8,463 nucleotides of DNA from Spirochaetales bacterium (lineage in GTDB: Bacteria; Spirochaetota; Spirochaetia; Sphaerochaetales; Sphaerochaetaceae), in NCBI GenBank assembly GCA_022785155.1, contig JALFRH010000079.1, forward strand, positions 1-8,463, in the 5' to 3' direction. Under the pieces are notes generated by a model. The model had not been told where the DNA came from. It did not search any database and saw only the letters and a list, made by a program, of their open reading frames with translations. Positions 1 through 6,215 of this stretch are shown here, piece after piece. A program made the position numbers and the translations under genes. Position 1 is the stretch's first letter, and the number at the start of each line of letters is the position of its first letter.

Positions 1-656
1 AGGCCTTCTCCTCTGCAAACCTAGGTAGACTGTTCCTCAACTCTCTATATGTGGGAGTGGTATCCACAATACTCTCCCTTGTCATCACCATCCTCTCGGC
101 CTTTGCCTTTGCTCGTCTTGAGTTTGCAGGTAAGAATGCTCTCTTTGCAGCCCTTTTGGCTACAATGATGATTCCAGGGGAACTCTTTACCATTACAAAC
201 TACAGCACAGTCACCAAGCTTGGATGGATCAATACATATACCGTACTTATAGTTCCATTCCTGGTGTCTGTATTCTACATATATCTCTTGAGGCAGAATT
301 TCATGCAGATACCTGATGAACTCTATCTGGCTGCAAAGGTAGACGGAACAAGTGACTTGAAGTATCTATGCAAGGTCATGATTCCCCTCTCTCTTCCCAC
401 TCTCATATCCATAACAATACTAAAGATGATGGGAGCATGGAACAGTTATATCTGGCCTCGTCTTGTAGCCAACGATGAAAACCATCGTATGATAACCAAT
501 GGACTGAGAAATGCATTCACTGAAACCACGGGGGACGTAAACTATCCTGTTCAGATGGCTGCTGTGGCATTGGTGTCATTACCACTCTTCCTTGTATTCG
601 TATTCTTGAGGAAATACATAATGAAGGGTGTCAGCAGAAGCGGAATAAAGGGTTGA
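1..656 (+). CDS. ABC transporter permease, MalG/UgpE-like (CUT1 family), 5'-truncated by window edge
   Basis: Inner-membrane permease of a binding-protein-dependent importer of the carbohydrate (CUT1) type. The reading frame is open from base 3, so the gene starts upstream of the window; the GTG at 51 is internal and has no ribosome binding site. About 217 residues are visible, with five hydrophobic membrane segments, so roughly the first segment is missing. The cytoplasmic EAA-type loop that contacts the ATPase is recognisable (LYLAAKVDG, about 20 residues before MIPLSLPTL). The C-terminus ending in GIKG after a basic stretch is typical of MalG-type subunits. The partner permease is presumably just upstream; the ATPase is not in the window. 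The binding-protein gene follows after 36 nt. Substrate cannot be read from the sequence; sugars or glycerol-phosphate compounds are the usual cargo of this family. Confidence 0.93.
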   Translation, partial: AFSSANLGRLFLNSLYVGVVSTILSLVITILSAFAFARLEFAGKNALFAALLATMMIPGELFTITNYSTVTKLGWINTYTVLIVPFLVSVFYIYLLRQNFMQIPDELYLAAKVDGTSDLKYLCKVMIPLSLPTLISITILKMMGAWNSYIWPRLVANDENHRMITNGLRNAFTETTGDVNYPVQMAAVALVSLPLFLVFVFLRKYIMKGVSRSGIKG

Positions 657-678
657 ACAAAAAAAAGAAATACTAATT

Positions 679-685
679 AAAGGAG
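679..685 (+). promoter_or_regulatory. Ribosome binding site of the solute-binding protein gene
   Basis: AAAGGAG lies 7 nt before the ATG at 693 and fixes that start. The 36-nt gap before the gene is A-rich and has neither a hairpin nor a convincing promoter, so the gene is probably co-transcribed with the permease. Confidence 0.8.
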
Positions 686-692
686 TTAGATT

Positions 693-2114
693 ATGAAGAA
701 AACCATCAGCATTCTTCTCGTAGCTTTGGCAGTTGTCGCAATGGCCTTTGCCGGTGGAGAAAAGGAATCAAAGACAGGTGCAGGCAATAATGCCTTCCAG
801 GTTCCTGAAGGCGGTTATGACGGCAGTCCCGTCACCATCACTTTCTATCATACAATGGGCAGTAACCTTTCAGAGGTATTGAACCTTTATATCGAAGAGT
901 TCAATAAGCTCTATCCAAATATTACTGTCAACGCTTCCCAAGTAGGCAGCTATGATGACGTGAGAGACCAGATTTCAACTGAAATCACAGTAGGTGCCCA
1001 GCCGAATATCGCATACTGCTACCCGGACCATGTAGCTCTCTATAACATGGCAGGTGTCGTAGCTACGCTGGATAATCTTATTGACAGCAAGGAAGAAGTC
1101 GTAAGGGCTGACGGAAGCGTAGAGATCTTGGGTCTTACAGACGCAGAGAAGGCTGACTTCATCGAAGGTTACTACGAAGAGGGAAGACAGTTCGGAGACG
1201 ATTTGATGTATACCCTCCCATGGTCCAAGTCCACGGAAGTCCTCTATTACAACAAGACTTTCTTCGACGAACACAATATTTCAGTTCCTACAACATGGGA
1301 TGAAATGGAGGAAGTATGTAAGAAGATCAAGGAAATCGATCCTACAAGCATTCCTCTCGGCTACGATAGTGAAGGCAACTGGTTCATCACTATGACAGAG
1401 CAGCTGGATTCCCCATATACTTCTGCAATTGAGCCCCACTATCTCTTTGACAACGAAGTCAACAGAGACTTCATCAAGAGATTCAGAAGCTGGTATCAGA
1501 AGGGATATCTTACAACCCAGACAATCTACGGTGCATATACATCAGGCCTCTTTGTTGCTGAAACAGGAACAAGAAGCTATATGTCCATCGGTTCCAGTGC
1601 AGGTGCTACACACCAGAGACCGACAAAGGATGCCAGCGGCAATTATCCATTTGAAGTCGGAATCGCAACAATCCCTCAGGCAAACCCCTCTTCTCCAAAG
1701 GTCATCAGCCAGGGACCAAGCGTATGTATCTTCAACAAGTCCAATCCTCAGGAAGTCGTGGCATCTTGGCTCTTTGTGAAGTTCATGACCACAAGCGTAG
1801 ACTTCCAGGCTGAGTTCAGTATGACAAGTGGATATGTTCCTGTACTGAAGAGCGTTGCAGATCATCCTGTATACAAGGAATTCGTAAGCAAGGCAAACGG
1901 TGGCGATTATATTTCTGCTTTGGCTGCAAAAGTATGTCTTGCCCAGCAGGCTGCCTACTATACTTCCCCTGCATTCAACGGCTCTTCTACAGCTAGAAGC
2001 CAGGTCCAGGAACTTCTTGCAAAGTGTCTCAGTGCTACCTTTACAGGTGACGAAGATGCTGCCATCAAGAAGGCATTCCAGGATGCAATCGATGAGTGTG
2101 AGTATCAGAACTGA
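693..2114 (+). CDS. Extracellular solute-binding protein, family 1 (UgpB-like)
   Basis: Binding protein of 473 residues that should deliver substrate to the permease encoded just upstream. Residues 1-20 form a signal peptide (MKK, hydrophobic core, then AFA before GGEKES). There is no lipobox cysteine, so signal peptidase I cleavage after Ala20 and a soluble periplasmic product are expected. The body has family 1 hallmarks: the early ITFYHTMG strand, the hinge-type motif LPWSKSTEVLYYNK at 175-188 (UgpB has a closely similar segment), the TTWDEMEE helix start, GPSVCIF near 341-347, and SGYVPV at 379-384. Length is normal for the family. The resemblance to UgpB is by eye and does not prove glycerol-phosphate binding. 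The binding protein lies after the permease rather than at the head of the operon, and its stop codon overlaps the start of a nuclease gene, tying transport to nucleic-acid cleavage. Confidence 0.93.
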   Translation: MKKTISILLVALAVVAMAFAGGEKESKTGAGNNAFQVPEGGYDGSPVTITFYHTMGSNLSEVLNLYIEEFNKLYPNITVNASQVGSYDDVRDQISTEITVGAQPNIAYCYPDHVALYNMAGVVATLDNLIDSKEEVVRADGSVEILGLTDAEKADFIEGYYEEGRQFGDDLMYTLPWSKSTEVLYYNKTFFDEHNISVPTTWDEMEEVCKKIKEIDPTSIPLGYDSEGNWFITMTEQLDSPYTSAIEPHYLFDNEVNRDFIKRFRSWYQKGYLTTQTIYGAYTSGLFVAETGTRSYMSIGSSAGATHQRPTKDASGNYPFEVGIATIPQANPSSPKVISQGPSVCIFNKSNPQEVVASWLFVKFMTTSVDFQAEFSMTSGYVPVLKSVADHPVYKEFVSKANGGDYISALAAKVCLAQQAAYYTSPAFNGSSTARSQVQELLAKCLSATFTGDEDAAIKKAFQDAIDECEYQN

Positions 2115-2116
2115 TG
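2112..2116 (+). promoter_or_regulatory. TGATG stop-start junction (translational coupling)
   Basis: The TGA of the binding-protein gene and the ATG of the nuclease gene share one base. The 20 nt upstream have no good Shine-Dalgarno match (only GAGTGTGAG at about 2095-2103), unlike the clear sites of other genes here. Translation of the nuclease is therefore likely to depend on reinitiation by ribosomes finishing the binding protein. The overlap is seen; the coupling is inferred. Confidence 0.6.
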
Positions 2117-3445
2117 AATAGACTTCTTCCCTTATTTCTTATTCTCATTCTTCTTTCCTCCTGCGCTACAAAAAGCCCAGGGGAGAAGGAAGTTGTGGAA
2201 GTCTCCATGGATCAGGTGGCCGTCCTTGACGAAGACTTGGCCGGAATGCTGAAATTCAATGAAAACAGCGATACAGTCAAGGCTGAAGTCACTGTCAAAA
2301 GCTTCATTGATGGAGACACCACCCACTTCTTTGTTCCCACTTCCATATCAGAAGACGGAGTCTTAAAGGCAAGATTCCTTGCAGTAAATACTCCCGAGTC
2401 CACAGGAAAGATAGAAGAATGGGGGAAAAAGGCCTCTGAGTTCACTGCTTCCAAGCTTTCTTCCGCCTCATCCATAATCATTGAAAGCGATGACGGAACA
2501 TGGAATCTTGATTCAACAGGATCCAGATACCTTGTTTGGATATGGTATAGAAGCGGAGAAGACCAGGACTACAGGTGCCTTAACCTGGAGCTCTTGGAGG
2601 AGGGGCTGGCCCTTCCTTCGTCATCTGCCAACAACCGTTACGGTTCTTGGTGCCAGAGGGCGATCCAGGAAGCAAAGAGTCTGGGACTAAATATTTATTC
2701 CAATGAAAAGGATCCTGATTTCTTCTATGGCGATGCTTTGGAAGTGACACTTAAGGAGCTTAGGACCAATCCAAGCTTCTATGACGGAAAGAAAGTGGCC
2801 TTCGATTGCATCGTTACAAGAAATTGGAACAATAGTGTCTATGTAGAGGCCTATGATGAAGAGACTGAGAGCTCTTTCGGCATAACTGTCTACTATGGCT
2901 ACTCCCTCTCCGGTTCAGGACTGGAAATACTCCAGGTGGGAAACAGGGTGAGGATCGTGGGAACCATGCAGTATTATGCTGCGGGAGACAGTTATCAGAT
3001 ATCAGGGCTGAAATATAGGGAAATGAAGAAAGACGACCCGGGTAATATAAGACTTTTGGAAAAGGGTGTGGAAATATTACCTAGGGTTGTAACTCCGGAG
3101 AACCTGAATAAAGGTGTAGTGGAAGTCATAGTGGAGGATGATATCGTCCCGCTTACTCTTTCCGATGCTCTTTTGGGAACTCTGGTGGAAATAAGGGGCA
3201 TAAGCGTCGATGAAGTTTATGTCACCACAAAAGAAGAATCCTCTTCTTTCGGTGCTATGACAATGACATGCACAAAGGACGGAGAGAGTATCCAGATCAG
3301 GACACTTCCTCTCTATGAAGATGGAGAACTACTGACAGAGCGTGATTTCTTGGGCTTTGTCATAGATGTAACGGGGGTTCTGGACACATATGAAGGTAAG
3401 AGCCAGATCAGAGTGTTCAGTATTGACGATATAACTGTCTATTGA
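2114..3445 (+). CDS. Surface lipoprotein with staphylococcal-nuclease (thermonuclease) domain and two OB-like domains
   Basis: Secreted, lipid-anchored nuclease of 443 residues. Residues 1-16 are a lipoprotein signal with lipobox LSSC (Cys17). The nuclease domain spans about 55-197. IDGDT at 65-69 gives the metal ligand Asp68 (Asp21 of S. aureus nuclease). RFLAVNTPE at 87-95 gives Arg87 and Glu95 (Arg35 and general base Glu43). Arg138 matches Arg87. Asn92 stands where the S. aureus enzyme has the calcium ligand Asp40. Residues 209-301 and about 325-443 look like OB-type beta domains (for example VGNRVRIVGTMQYY and FVIDVTGVLDTYEGKSQIRV), resembling the multidomain design of Bacillus YhcR. Expected activity is calcium-dependent, sugar-nonspecific cleavage of DNA and RNA outside the inner membrane. 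The start rests on the lipobox and on the 1-nt overlap with the upstream gene. The OB assignments are by pattern, less certain than the nuclease domain. Confidence 0.9.
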   Translation: MNRLLPLFLILILLSSCATKSPGEKEVVEVSMDQVAVLDEDLAGMLKFNENSDTVKAEVTVKSFIDGDTTHFFVPTSISEDGVLKARFLAVNTPESTGKIEEWGKKASEFTASKLSSASSIIIESDDGTWNLDSTGSRYLVWIWYRSGEDQDYRCLNLELLEEGLALPSSSANNRYGSWCQRAIQEAKSLGLNIYSNEKDPDFFYGDALEVTLKELRTNPSFYDGKKVAFDCIVTRNWNNSVYVEAYDEETESSFGITVYYGYSLSGSGLEILQVGNRVRIVGTMQYYAAGDSYQISGLKYREMKKDDPGNIRLLEKGVEILPRVVTPENLNKGVVEVIVEDDIVPLTLSDALLGTLVEIRGISVDEVYVTTKEESSSFGAMTMTCTKDGESIQIRTLPLYEDGELLTERDFLGFVIDVTGVLDTYEGKSQIRVFSIDDITVY

Positions 3446-3448
3446 CAG

Positions 3449-3454
3449 TAAGGA
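3449..3454 (+). promoter_or_regulatory. Ribosome binding site of the repeat lipoprotein gene
   Basis: TAAGGA lies 6 nt before the ATG at 3461, inside the 15-nt gap after the nuclease gene. It supports this start and co-transcription with the nuclease. Confidence 0.7.
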
Positions 3455-3460
3455 TTTATT

Positions 3461-6136
3461 ATGAAAAAAGCATTTTTGTACTCTTTAGTTGCTGTGCTTT
3501 GTCTCCTGACTATTGTAGGTTGTACTACTTCAAAGGAGGGCAGTGAGCCTTCAGGTCTTTCAAAAGCTAAGAGTTATCTTTTTGCAATGTATAAAGATAA
3601 AGCTATTGTAACACCTAGTGACTATACAGTTGTGGATACAGTTATGATCAATGGCGTATCCTATAGTGTAGAGTGGTCTTCGGATGTAGATTCCTCTTCT
3701 GTTTCTTTCGTTCCACAGAACAACCACATGGTTGTTGTGGATGTAAACGAAAAGACTCCTATGGAGGTTTCCTATACTCTTACAGCTACACTCAAGGACG
3801 GCGAGGGTAATACGGAGACAGTATCATTTCCTCACTCAATCCCTGCATTCAAGGAAAGCTCCTGGGCTGAATATAAGGATGCCGCAGACGATTCCACAGT
3901 CGTTGTAAAGGGTGTCGTTACAGGAATCATGGCAAAGTCAAAGGGAAACAGCAGCAACTGTCTCTATCTCCAGGACAGCGATGGTGGATACTATGTCTAT
4001 GCTATGGCTGCAGATCCTGTTGAAAGCGGAATCGAAGTGGGCATGACAGTCCGTGCTACAGGCGCCAAGGACACTTACAGCGGAACACTGGAGATTGCAA
4101 ATGCAACTGTAGAAATCATAGATTCCAACAAGACGGAGTATGCTCCTGTAGATTGGACTATGAAGTATGATGCAGCTACATCCCTAAAGGATGAAGACCT
4201 GACAAAAGAGCAGGCTCTTCTTGTTACAATCAAGGGTGTGGAGATAACCGGACAGGATACTTCCAGCGGCTACTACAAGTTCAAGAAGAATGGACTTGAA
4301 TCATATGTAAGAATCTCTTCTTCTGTTTGTCCTATTGATAAAGATGCACAGACAGCACTTAGAAATGGACACAACGAACACTATGGATGGATAGCAGATG
4401 TTACAGGCGTAATCTGTGTATATGACGGAGCATTCTATCTTACACCTGTAGAAGGCTATGATGCATTTACATATGTCTCTCTTCCTGAAAAGAGCGACGA
4501 AGAGAAGATAGCTTTTGAGCTTGATGCCCTTACTCTTACCGACTATGTCCAGGAAGACACGACAATTGCTTTGGCTCTTGAAGGTGTCGGGTACAGCGAT
4601 GTCTCCATTTCCTGGGCCAGCGACAGCACAGCAGCGGTTGTTGACGGAGATAAGCTTGTCATTACTCTTCCAGAGGAAGCTGTGACGGCGACCATTACAG
4701 CAACAGCTAAGAGTGGAGATAGGGAAGACAGCAAGGAGTTCAAAGTGGCCATCGATGCTCTTTCAACATGCCTTGCCGGTGCAGGCGTTGTGACCGAGTA
4801 TGAAGAACACACTCCATATGCCCTCTATACAAACCAGGCGAATATCGGAAAGAACCTCTTCTTTGCCGGATCTTTGACAGGTGGAAAGTACCTTTCGACT
4901 ACAGACAAGGACAGCAAGGTTGCAAGAGTATTCCTGGAAAAGGCTGAAGAAGGCTGGAGAATCTACACAATAATAGATGGCTCAAAGCTCTATGTCGAGG
5001 TTGTTGAAGGAAAGGCCGCACTTAATCCGGAACCGATGGGCAACGTCTGGACCATCAACAGTGAAGTGAACGTTCCTGTAACCATGGTAGGAGACACAGA
5101 ATACTATCTCGGCTGCTATAAGACCTACGATACTTTCTCTGCCAGCAAGACTTCCTATATTCTCAACGATACATCAGTCATCGGTGTCTCCCAGTTCCCG
5201 ATGCAGATTGTAAAGGAGTTCCCTGTCGTTGAAGAATATGGACACTACAGCGACATTGAAGGCGTAGATACCATCCTTCTCTCCGTAGCTCAGAACAACA
5301 TAAACGCAGTCCTCTATTTCAACGGAACCATCAGCGGCGGCAAGTATCTCGGAACCACAAGAGATGAAAAGGAAGCTGTAAAGGTAAGTGTGGAGGCTGA
5401 AGGTGAGGGCTACAGACTCTCCTTTATGGATGGAGAGGTAAAGACATACATTGAGATTGTAGATGGAAAGGCTGCACTTAATGTAGAGCCAATGGGTAAC
5501 CTCTGGTCCTTCAACAAGGAAGGCAGGACATTCGTCACTCTCTCCAATGACAACGAATACTACCTTGGCTGCTATAAGACCTACGATACTTTCTCCGCCA
5601 GCAAGACATCCTATATTTTAAACGATACATCAGTCATCGGTGTCTCCCAGTTCCCAATGGAAGCATTGACAGCTGAAAAAGAGGCTAAGGCTTTTGTCTT
5701 CGTTCCTGCTGTTGAAGTCAAGGAAGGCGTAGAGTATTCACTTGTTGTAGAGCAGAACAACATTGGAAAGATCCTTTACTTTGCCGGAGACCTTACAGGT
5801 GGAAAGTATCTAGTTTCCTCAACAGACTTCTCAAAGGACGTAGTGCTTTCAGCCAAGCTTGAAGGAGAAGGCTTCAGACTTATTTCCTCCAAGGACGGCA
5901 AGTATGTGGAAATCGTAGACGGCAAGGCCGCCCTCAACGATTCTCCTCTTGGAAACATCTGGGTCCTTGACAGTGAAACAGGTATTCCTATGACGGATTG
6001 TGGTGGAACTATGTATTATATCGGCTGCTATAAGACATATGATACATTCTCGGCCAGCAAGACTTCATACATTGCCGATACATCTCTTATCGGGGTCAGC
6101 CAGTTCCCTGTTGTACTCAGCACCATCAATGAATAA
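3461..6136 (+). CDS. Large lipoprotein: Ig-like / OB-like / OB-like / Ig-like domains plus three C-terminal repeats
   Basis: Secreted lipoprotein of 891 residues with lipobox IVGC (Cys21). From the N-terminus I read an atrophied Ig-like domain (about 29-123, containing VEWSSD), an OB-type domain (134-222, VVVKGVVTGI then LYLQDSDGGYYVYA), a second OB-type domain (about 227-340), a second Ig-like domain (342-434, containing ISWASDS), and three tandem repeats (about 453-585, 605-737, 759-887). Each repeat has a G-KYL motif, a KAAL segment, and a conserved end GCYKTYDTFSASKTSYI followed by GVSQFP. No catalytic motif is visible, and there is no sortase signal or C-terminal membrane anchor. OB plus Ig-like modules also occur as accessories of secreted multidomain nucleases, so a nucleic-acid- or surface-binding partner of the adjacent nuclease is a plausible inference. 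The function is unknown, and adhesion or glycan binding is equally possible. It is the last gene before a strong terminator. Confidence 0.85.
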   Translation: MKKAFLYSLVAVLCLLTIVGCTTSKEGSEPSGLSKAKSYLFAMYKDKAIVTPSDYTVVDTVMINGVSYSVEWSSDVDSSSVSFVPQNNHMVVVDVNEKTPMEVSYTLTATLKDGEGNTETVSFPHSIPAFKESSWAEYKDAADDSTVVVKGVVTGIMAKSKGNSSNCLYLQDSDGGYYVYAMAADPVESGIEVGMTVRATGAKDTYSGTLEIANATVEIIDSNKTEYAPVDWTMKYDAATSLKDEDLTKEQALLVTIKGVEITGQDTSSGYYKFKKNGLESYVRISSSVCPIDKDAQTALRNGHNEHYGWIADVTGVICVYDGAFYLTPVEGYDAFTYVSLPEKSDEEKIAFELDALTLTDYVQEDTTIALALEGVGYSDVSISWASDSTAAVVDGDKLVITLPEEAVTATITATAKSGDREDSKEFKVAIDALSTCLAGAGVVTEYEEHTPYALYTNQANIGKNLFFAGSLTGGKYLSTTDKDSKVARVFLEKAEEGWRIYTIIDGSKLYVEVVEGKAALNPEPMGNVWTINSEVNVPVTMVGDTEYYLGCYKTYDTFSASKTSYILNDTSVIGVSQFPMQIVKEFPVVEEYGHYSDIEGVDTILLSVAQNNINAVLYFNGTISGGKYLGTTRDEKEAVKVSVEAEGEGYRLSFMDGEVKTYIEIVDGKAALNVEPMGNLWSFNKEGRTFVTLSNDNEYYLGCYKTYDTFSASKTSYILNDTSVIGVSQFPMEALTAEKEAKAFVFVPAVEVKEGVEYSLVVEQNNIGKILYFAGDLTGGKYLVSSTDFSKDVVLSAKLEGEGFRLISSKDGKYVEIVDGKAALNDSPLGNIWVLDSETGIPMTDCGGTMYYIGCYKTYDTFSASKTSYIADTSLIGVSQFPVVLSTINE
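4817..5215 (+). repeat. Protein-coding tandem repeat unit 1 (residues about 453-585)
   Basis: First of three in-frame units. Anchor positions are Gln459 before ANIGKNLFF and Gly551 starting GCYKTYD. Its last 93 nt (5111-5203) differ from the same part of unit 2 at only five bases, all synonymous. Boundaries are approximate. Confidence 0.9.
5273..5671 (+). repeat. Protein-coding tandem repeat unit 2 (residues about 605-737)
   Basis: Second unit, offset 456 nt (152 residues) from unit 1 with no net indel between the anchors Gln611 and Gly703. Its 3' core is 5567-5659. It has the same residue order as unit 1: QNNI, GGKYL, KAAL, PMGN, YYLGCYKTYD. Confidence 0.9.
5735..6121 (+). repeat. Protein-coding tandem repeat unit 3 (residues about 759-887)
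   Basis: Third and most diverged unit, with anchors at Gln765 and Gly855. It is two residues shorter between the anchors and lacks one residue in the final motif (SYIADTS instead of SYILNDTS). Its core (6023-6112) shows many synonymous changes relative to units 1 and 2. It runs to within a few codons of the gene's end. Confidence 0.88.
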
Positions 6137-6148
6137 TCGATGATCACT

Positions 6149-6175
6149 ACGGGAGGGGGTTCCCCTCCCGTTTTT
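6149..6175 (+). terminator. Rho-independent terminator of the transporter-nuclease unit
   Basis: A perfect 10-bp, very GC-rich stem (ACGGGAGGGG at 6149-6158 with CCCCTCCCGT at 6162-6171) closes a 3-nt loop (GTT) and runs into TTTTT at 6171-6175. It starts 12 nt after the stop codon of the repeat lipoprotein. There is no matching T run on the other side, so it should act only on + strand transcripts. Confidence 0.93.
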
Positions 6176-6177
6176 GT

Positions 6178-6205
6178 GCCCTGAATCAAAAGCCCTGTTT
6201 TGATT
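6178..6205 (+). promoter_or_regulatory. Direct-repeat plus inverted-repeat element upstream of the first nrnA-like gene
   Basis: The order is GCCCTG, AATCAAAA, GCCCTG, TTTTGATT. The hexamer repeats directly at 6178-6183 and 6192-6197, and the two octamers (6184-6191 and 6198-6205) are perfect inverted repeats that could form an 8-bp AT-rich hairpin with the second GCCCTG as loop. It ends at the base before the Shine-Dalgarno. It could be an operator, an RNA hairpin, or chance. I found no convincing -35/-10 pair beside it. Confidence 0.4.
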
Positions 6206-6210
6206 GAGGA
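6206..6210 (+). promoter_or_regulatory. Ribosome binding site of the first nrnA-like gene
   Basis: GAGGA lies 5 nt before the ATG at 6216 and sets this start. It sits directly after the 8-bp inverted repeat, so a hairpin there would leave it exposed. Confidence 0.65.
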
Positions 6211-6215
6211 CATAA

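Noticed and set aside
51..656. GTG at 51 as the start of the permease
   Set aside because: The frame is open back to base 3 and encodes a permease-like sequence (LGRLFLNSLYVG) before it. There is no ribosome binding site, so the gene is cut by the window edge.
600..692. Possible promoter before the binding-protein gene (TTGAGG near 606 and A/T-rich TACATAAT or TACTAATT)
   Set aside because: The candidate boxes have wrong spacing or poor matches, and there is no terminator after the permease. Co-transcription explains the arrangement better.
975..1865. Several 99-116 codon frames on both strands inside the binding-protein gene
   Set aside because: They overlap an intact family 1 binding protein, have no family features and lack ribosome binding sites in context.
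5111..5659. Near-identical 93-nt segments as an insertion element or CRISPR-like array
   Set aside because: They stay in frame within one gene, encode the same protein motif, have no inverted ends, target duplication or short regular spacers, and differ only by silent changes.
3461..6136. Large lipoprotein as a sortase-anchored adhesin
   Set aside because: There is no LPXTG-like motif, C-terminal hydrophobic segment or basic tail. The N-terminal lipobox already explains anchoring.
6172..6205. A -35/-10 promoter between the terminator and the first nrnA-like gene
   Set aside because: Only about 40 nt are available, and no pair with reasonable spacing and match was found. The real promoter may lie within the end of the previous gene, or the unit may be fed by readthrough.
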